Of a stretch of DNA of 36,396 nt, positions 32,055 to 36,396 are shown one piece after another (positions within the stretch are counted from its first letter, which is position 1; every line of letters begins with the position of its first letter). The DNA is taken from positions 1 to 36,396 of the forward strand of contig JAMXCW010000019.1 in the NCBI GenBank assembly GCA_024451685.1. Direction: 5' to 3'. A program made the translations under genes and the position numbers. This DNA comes from Candidatus Bathyanammoxibius amoris (lineage in GTDB: Bacteria > Planctomycetota > Brocadiia > Brocadiales > Bathyanammoxibiaceae). A model generated the notes under the pieces. It saw only the letters and a list, made by a program, of their open reading frames with translations, was not told the origin of the DNA and searched no databases.

Positions 32055-32993
32055 ATGGCAAGACACAAAGCCCTTTCGGCCATGTGCCTAATCGCCACGC
32101 TCTACCTCACTAACCAGCACTCCAAAGAGGCATTGGCTCAAGCGCCCATAAACTTTGACACTGCCGTAACACCGTTCTTCTCTGGCAGTGTATTGAAGTC
32201 CCGGGGTGTGTTTATCCACAAAACAGACGATGATAACAAGGAGCTGGATAGAAGGCTAACTATAAGGAAAGTACCTACTGTCTTTGGCTACGCACCCACG
32301 CGCGATGTTGCGGCTACTATTTCAGTCCCCTTGATAGAAAAATCTCTGAGGAGAAATCTATCTGGCAGACGAGTAACGTTGGATGCGGCCGGACTGGGTG
32401 ATATATCCATTATGGGCAGGTGGACCTTCAAGAAGTGGCTAGGCCCCTGGAGGAGGACCGACCTGGCCATTATCGGCGGTGTGGAACTGCCCACAGGAGA
32501 TACAAGCAGGAGGGATGAGGGCATCAGGCTGCCGCCAAAACTCCAGTTGGGTTCAGGCTCTTTTGACCCTTTCCTTCGCATGGCCTTCAGCCGTATTGTG
32601 AGACGCAACAGCACCTTTGCCGAACTTCAATATAAGGTAAATACACCCGGGGCGCTGGACTATAAGTTCGGTGATATTCTGAAATACGACCTGGCCTTTG
32701 CATATAGATTCTTCCCTGCCAAGAAGTACCCCAACCCTGAGTTCTACGGAATCCTGGAGCTAAATGGTGTCTGGGAGCAACAGGCCAGACAGAGGGGGAG
32801 GGATGTTGAAAACACAGGGAGCAATACCATCTTTCTCTCCCCGGGTATCCAGGCCATTCCCCTGAAGAATCTACTAATAGAGGCCTCTGTGCAGATACCC
32901 ATCTATCAAGACCTGAGGGGAAGGCAATTGGGATATGATGTAGGGAACCTGGGGAACTCTAATATTGTCTTTGGATTTCGGTTCCTGTATTAA
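32055..32993 (+). CDS. Outer-membrane beta-barrel protein (PF13557-like 'transporter')
   Basis: 312 aa from the ATG at 32055, which has AAGGCGG upstream; an earlier TTG at 32019 would overlap the preceding gene. A signal peptide is present (ALSAMCLIATLYLTNQ ... ALA). The mature protein alternates strands and turns: ATISVPLIEKSL, AAGLGDISIMGRWTFKKW, LAIIGGVELPTGD, FDPFLRMAFSRIV, FLSPGIQAIPLKNLLIEASVQIPIYQ. It ends in NSNIVFGFRFLY with a C-terminal aromatic, the usual barrel-insertion signal. The PF13557 (MetA-pathway phenol-degradation-like) family fits. It may serve export or uptake of the metal sensed by MerR. Confidence 0.8.
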   Translation: MARHKALSAMCLIATLYLTNQHSKEALAQAPINFDTAVTPFFSGSVLKSRGVFIHKTDDDNKELDRRLTIRKVPTVFGYAPTRDVAATISVPLIEKSLRRNLSGRRVTLDAAGLGDISIMGRWTFKKWLGPWRRTDLAIIGGVELPTGDTSRRDEGIRLPPKLQLGSGSFDPFLRMAFSRIVRRNSTFAELQYKVNTPGALDYKFGDILKYDLAFAYRFFPAKKYPNPEFYGILELNGVWEQQARQRGRDVENTGSNTIFLSPGIQAIPLKNLLIEASVQIPIYQDLRGRQLGYDVGNLGNSNIVFGFRFLY

Positions 32994-33038
32994 GATGTAG
33001 TGGAACCTCGGAATATAAGAATAAGGAGGTATTTAAAA

Positions 33039-33548
33039 ATGAAGTCTATAGGAAACCCTATCCGTGTACTCTTTATCATTTCTTTAGTCCTATTCTCGCA
33101 GCCCTTCATCTTTGCTCAAGTAGAAAAGGCAGAGTTAGAAATTGTTGGCATGGTCTGTAACCTTTGAACCTACGGGGTCGAAAGACTCTTAAAGCGCCAG
33201 GATGGCGTTCAGGATGTAGTAGTTAGTTTGGAAAAACAGTCAGCAGTAGTAACAGCTAAGCAAGGAGATTCTCTAGACCTACATAAACTGGTACAGGCCG
33301 TAGCGGATAGCGAACTTGGGGTCGAGAACATTAAAATTATTATAAAAGGTACACTCGTAGAACGAGATGGCCGTTTAGCCATAAGAGAGGACATAAAGGG
33401 AAATCTATTTCTTATAGCAGAGGGGTTAAAGGCCGATAAAGCAATGATGGGTAAAGAGCTGAGGCTGGTAGGTAAGGTTCATGCCCTAAAAAAGAAAACT
33501 CCACCTCATTTAACAATAGAAAGCTTTGAGCTTGTAGACACTGAGTAA
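33039..33548 (+). CDS. Putative selenoprotein: exported HMA-domain protein with CxxU motif (in-frame TGA at 33165)
   Basis: The ATG at 33039 has AAGGAGGT eight bases upstream. The frame encodes a signal peptide (residues 1-26, ending FIFA), then an HMA domain. Codon 43 is TGA (33165-33167), and the frame then stays open to the TAA at 33546, giving 169 residues. The TGA falls exactly on the second cysteine of the HMA metal motif: E-I-V-G-M-V-C40-N-L-U43, followed by TYGVERLLKRQDGVQDVVVSLEKQ, a normal HMA continuation. A SECIS-like hairpin follows. The C-terminal part (about 105-169) is a small beta domain that I do not recognise. No start with a ribosome site exists after the TGA. The alternative is a pseudogene or sequencing error. 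It is the last gene of the MerR operon. Confidence 0.75.
33168..33209 (+). promoter_or_regulatory. SECIS-like hairpins after the in-frame TGA
   Basis: The candidate is AGCGCC (33193-33198), loop AGGAT (33199-33203), GGCGTT (33204-33209): 6 bp, loop 31 nt after the TGA, with G in the first two loop bases. It matches the known limits for bacterial SECIS elements and resembles the AGGTCT loop of E. coli fdhF. A second hairpin, GGGTC-GAAA-GACTC (33175-33188), lies between it and the TGA. Confidence 0.6.
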
Positions 33549-33684
33549 ATTTTCCGAAAAATATCTTTTGTTACCCGACACAAATTTGGGCGGCGTGTTC
33601 ACATGCATAAGATTCAACTTTAAGATTGTTTGGTTACTGGCTTACATGCTTACCTTCTACCCGGCGGATACTGATGTCTTTTAA

Positions 33685-34020
33685 TTACCTGCTCCTTGCC
33701 CCTATGCGCTGCCTTATTGCAGCCAGAATCATATCCTTGGGTGGGTAGTCGTAAAATTTGTCCTTCCAGAAATAGGGCCGGCAACTGCACAGGCTGAATT
33801 TCTCAACACCTGCAGCCTCTGGCTCAATATCGACATCATTAATCCTTATGGTTGGCGAGCCAATAAATCTACATTCTTCCGCCTCCACCTGGCTATTTAC
33901 AAGAATGACCTCATATCTTACAGGTAATCCCGCTTCTTCCAAGGCTCCTTCCAGTTCACTCATAGCCTTTTGATAACTGTGACAGTCCAGTGCATGTAAA
34001 AGTTGAATATTCAGTGTCAT
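33685..34020 (-). CDS. Small thioredoxin-fold protein of the 'DF family (seleno)protein' type
   Basis: 111 aa, ATG at 34020 with AGGTG upstream. It has the pattern of short thioredoxin-like proteins found with mercury and other metal loci: LLHALDCHSYQKAMSELEGALEEAGL, VRYEVILVNSQVEAEECRFIGSPTIRINDVDIEPEA, then LCSCRPYFWKDKFYDYPPKDMI. The conserved GSPTIRINxxDIEP block is clear. The usual GCPxx motif is DCHSY here, with a single cysteine at the N-terminal site. Relatives of this family occur as Cys and Sec forms, which fits the selenoprotein gene next to it. It is convergent to that gene, so it has a separate promoter. Confidence 0.7.
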   Translation of the reverse strand: MTLNIQLLHALDCHSYQKAMSELEGALEEAGLPVRYEVILVNSQVEAEECRFIGSPTIRINDVDIEPEAAGVEKFSLCSCRPYFWKDKFYDYPPKDMILAAIRQRIGARSR

Positions 34021-34213
34021 AAACGCGCACCTATTCCTTATCTTTTGCCCGAAGAATTTACTGCTGTAGTCCCTTTATAGCCCTTCTTCTCCAAAACTGC
34101 CAGGAGTTCTGAGGAAGGCACCATACCGAATAAGGGCGTGCTTGACCATGAAGGATGTTGTGTTAAGCCGGCGTAAAAACCTTGGACTATTTTAAGGGTA
34201 ACCCTACTGTTCT

Positions 34214-36121
34214 CTAATCCATAACAAAAGGGTTGGTTCCCCTGTCGGCCTCTTCCCTATCAGAGACGCCGTCTCCGTCGGCGTCTCCCGTCAAAAAACG
34301 GGCGGGCTTATACTGCCAGGACTCGAACAGGTCTCCTTGATCAATAAAATGCAAATCAGGCGCCCCTCTCCTGTCTATAAAACCACTCTCACCCGGCGGC
34401 AGGATGCTGACGACAGCGGGCCCGTCTTCGGAGAGCTCTACCACCTGTTCGTAGGTCCCGTGACTCTCGATGCCGCTGGGTACCGACTCAAGCTCTTCAA
34501 ACGTAATCTTGTCTTTGTCCGCCACCAGCGACAATATGCGCAAAACCCTGTGCTCACCCACCCAGGGCATGTTGTCGCCGTTATCCCAGTCCTTAGACGG
34601 TTTATTATTCCAGTTTACTATCAGCCCTTCGGGCGGATTAATAACACACGGCAGGTCGTCCTCCGGCACAAACCCCTGCCACTCCTCCTGTCCCGTGCCG
34701 GACGCGGGCAGTCTTGGGTCGACACCCGCCGCGGGAATCCTGTACTTACCCGCGTGCCAGAACCCTATCCGGCCGTCAGCGGCGGCACAGAAGAGGTTAA
34801 AACTGAGGGCTATTGTCCTCACGGCATCGGCAAAATCCTCTATCGTACGAGCCCTGTCAATCTTTAGAAAACTTTCAAACGATTTCAGTTCCTCGCCCCA
34901 GAACGTACTTTTTTTACTGAACGCAAGATTCCCCGACTCACCGACAGCAAACACCGGCCCGTGCACGCTGCGATAGATTTTCTCTCTAACACCGTCTCCG
35001 GCCATACCTCTGACCCTGAACAGCTCTTCCCTCGACTCGAACTCCCGCCACTCTCCCTTAAACTTATATTCCTTATTGTTTTCCGGGTTCAACTCCTCGA
35101 TAAATATGTCCGTATTATCCGTGCATCCACTGGTAACCGTCCACGCGACGTGATTGTTATAACCAATCAGCACCGCAGGCAGACCCGGAAACGTCATACC
35201 GGCCACGTCAAAACCTCCCCCGTGGAGGTCTATCTCGTATCCGGGCTGCGGGCCCTCAAAACCCATCTGCGGACACCCGAGAAGCATGGCCCGCCCACTG
35301 GCCGACCTCCCCGAAGACACCACCACCGCGTAGCTGCCCAGCCTCGCGGGCAGACCGGGGAGCGTGGTTAACCAGGCTTCTTCCCGTAAACGATTATCTG
35401 CAAGGAGGTACTCGTGGGAACCGGCAGCGTCATCGTAGTGATAATTAAAGTCATTAAAAGAAATCGTGGTTGGTGCGGAAGGGTCGTTTAAGGGGTATTT
35501 TTCGTCAAACTTTTCCCTGCCCAGCTTCTCAAGTTCCTTAAGATTTTTCAGTTCATAACCGCCGCGCTGGCCAAACCGCCTGCCCCCGGCTATACCGATG
35601 GCGAGCGAGTCGTAAATGCTCCAGGGTTCCGGGTCTACTATCCCCAACTCCCAGAGCTCTTTAGGCAGTTTTGTGTCCCTATCGGCCCTCACCTTGGCCA
35701 TCCAGCGGTTTATGCCCCTTGTGTACGCCTCGACCAGCGCCAGGGTCTCCGCCCTCAGTTCATTATACTGTACCGCAAGCTCCTCATCGGTGTAGCCCCC
35801 CCTCCGTGCCTCAATATCGGACGCCAGGGCCTTCGGCCCCAGGATCTCCGCCAGTCTGCCTCGTGCCTGTCTGCGGCTTATCTCAAGCTGTGTAAGTCTA
35901 TCCTGCGCAACCACGTACCCGAACGCCTCAAACAGTGCCTCTCCACTGTCTGCCAGGACGTGCGGAATTCCAAACCCATCCCTGAAGATAGAGACACTTT
36001 CATTACCCACCTGCAGCCTTGACCACCCGTCCTGAGAAAATGCAGGGGATGCAATCGACAAAATCACAAGTGGTAGTAACAATAAGACAACCTTAACAAA
36101 GTTACCATTTCGAAGCTTCAT
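34214..36121 (-). CDS. Exported penicillin-acylase-family amidohydrolase with C-terminal calcium-binding motif
   Basis: 635 aa with a clear signal peptide (VKVVLLLLPLVILSIASPAFS). The Ntn-hydrolase pattern is present: alpha-chain region SIFRDGFGIPHVLADSGEALFEAFGYVVAQDRLTQLEISRR, spacer, and a beta-chain start at LPARLGSYAVVVSSGRSASGRAMLLGCPQMGF, where the Ser of GSY would become the N-terminal nucleophile after autocleavage. LIGYNNHVAWTVTSGCTDNTDIF is the next conserved block. The protein is shorter than typical members and ends in DADGDGVSDREEADRGTNP, a thrombospondin type 3-like calcium motif. Relatives cleave penicillins, acyl-homoserine lactones or other amides; the substrate is unknown. 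It stands alone. Confidence 0.85.
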   Translation of the reverse strand: MKLRNGNFVKVVLLLLPLVILSIASPAFSQDGWSRLQVGNESVSIFRDGFGIPHVLADSGEALFEAFGYVVAQDRLTQLEISRRQARGRLAEILGPKALASDIEARRGGYTDEELAVQYNELRAETLALVEAYTRGINRWMAKVRADRDTKLPKELWELGIVDPEPWSIYDSLAIGIAGGRRFGQRGGYELKNLKELEKLGREKFDEKYPLNDPSAPTTISFNDFNYHYDDAAGSHEYLLADNRLREEAWLTTLPGLPARLGSYAVVVSSGRSASGRAMLLGCPQMGFEGPQPGYEIDLHGGGFDVAGMTFPGLPAVLIGYNNHVAWTVTSGCTDNTDIFIEELNPENNKEYKFKGEWREFESREELFRVRGMAGDGVREKIYRSVHGPVFAVGESGNLAFSKKSTFWGEELKSFESFLKIDRARTIEDFADAVRTIALSFNLFCAAADGRIGFWHAGKYRIPAAGVDPRLPASGTGQEEWQGFVPEDDLPCVINPPEGLIVNWNNKPSKDWDNGDNMPWVGEHRVLRILSLVADKDKITFEELESVPSGIESHGTYEQVVELSEDGPAVVSILPPGESGFIDRRGAPDLHFIDQGDLFESWQYKPARFLTGDADGDGVSDREEADRGTNPFVMD

Positions 36122-36188
36122 GTGCGTACCATGTATACTATGGAAATTGTTTGTTGTGTAGCATCAACGTACATTTAATAGAAACAAA

Positions 36189-36395
36189 TTATTCTGGTTG
36201 AAGTTCTAGACATTCCATTACAAGCTTTAAGATATGGCCTCTTTTCTCTTTAATTTTTCTTTTTAATTCTTCTTCCTGTTCTTTCCTGTGCTGCTCAAAA
36301 ATGTAATGTGGTGTGCCAGTAGTCCAAACAAAAGCGTGTCGTGGTACATGTAAATATTCTTTTAACATGCCCTCATAGTACTCACCGTGGTTTAA
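36189..36395 (-). CDS. C-terminal part of an unknown protein (runs off window)
   Basis: The minus strand has an open frame of 68 residues from the window edge to the TAA at 36191-36189. It reads as a helical, charged tail with a coiled-coil-like EQHRKEQEEELKRKIKEKRG. Base composition is AT-rich compared with the acylase gene. I do not recognise a family. The start lies outside the window. Confidence 0.5.
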   Translation of the reverse strand, partial: LNHGEYYEGMLKEYLHVPRHAFVWTTGTPHYIFEQHRKEQEEELKRKIKEKRGHILKLVMECLELQPE

Positions 36396-36396
36396 C

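Noticed and set aside
33228-33548. Separate gene starting at TTG 33228 after the TGA
   Set aside because: No ribosome site precedes it, it would lack the first strand and motif of the HMA domain, and it is in the same frame as the ATG at 33039; reading through the TGA explains both parts.
34021-34213. Open minus-strand frame of about 60 codons between the acylase and the thioredoxin-like gene (…SSELLAVLEKKGYKG…)
   Set aside because: The only in-frame ATG gives 27 residues, no ribosome site is visible and no family is recognised; possibly a gene remnant but not supportable.
1-36396. CRISPR arrays, prophage genes, insertion sequences with transposase
   Set aside because: I saw no regularly spaced direct repeats, no phage structural or integrase genes and no transposase reading frames.

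Overview
The window looks like chromosomal DNA of a nitrogen-cycling, chemolithotroph-type bacterium. My best guess is a planctomycete of the anammox order (Brocadiales). This rests on gene content: a type II molybdopterin nitrite oxidoreductase (NxrA/B/C) with its TorD chaperone, a Rieske/cytochrome b complex with a split cytochrome b, a large octahaem cytochrome and many exported haem or copper proteins. No rRNA or other taxonomic marker is present, so the assignment is inference; another NXR-bearing lineage such as Nitrospirota cannot be excluded.

Layout. 1-750 (minus) is the N-terminus of a dCACHE-type sensor whose frame crosses a run of 15 G. 1019-3145 is a large uncharacterised protein. 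3449-5004 (minus) holds an SDR-type reductase and a DUF4168 protein. 5527-7469 holds an exported beta-propeller protein, tRNA-Ala(CGC) and an AT-rich glycerophosphodiester phosphodiesterase; this stretch is flanked by two inverted copies of a 25-nt sequence. 7756-12490 (minus) holds a DUF362 protein, an exported HMA protein, an anti-sigma/ECF sigma pair, a MITE-like repeat, an HMA-fold protein without its cysteines, and a cupredoxin-like protein.

The core is a minus-strand run from 25117 to 12618: nxrC, nxrA, nxrB, torD-like, Rieske, cytochrome b (N-terminal part), subunit-IV-like cytochrome b, octahaem cytochrome. Upstream lie two paralogous four-cluster ferredoxins and an NtrC-type response regulator with its histidine kinase. 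Three -24/-12 (sigma-54) promoter matches sit upstream of nxrC and of each ferredoxin. Two of them share an upstream palindrome plus a 21-nt identical sequence, and a second conserved element, at nearly the same distances. This suggests that the adjacent NtrC-type regulator controls the NXR operon and the ferredoxins as one sigma-54 regulon.

31242-33548 (plus) is a metal or thiol-stress-like operon: a MerR regulator behind a MerR-type promoter (20-bp spacer over a perfect dyad), a thioredoxin-like protein, an outer-membrane beta-barrel and a small exported HMA protein. The HMA gene has an in-frame TGA exactly where the second cysteine of the GMxCxxC motif should be. With a SECIS-like hairpin behind the TGA, this is best read as a CxxU selenoprotein. 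A thioredoxin-like protein (33685-34020), a penicillin-acylase-family hydrolase (34214-36121) and a partial unknown gene at the right edge close the window.
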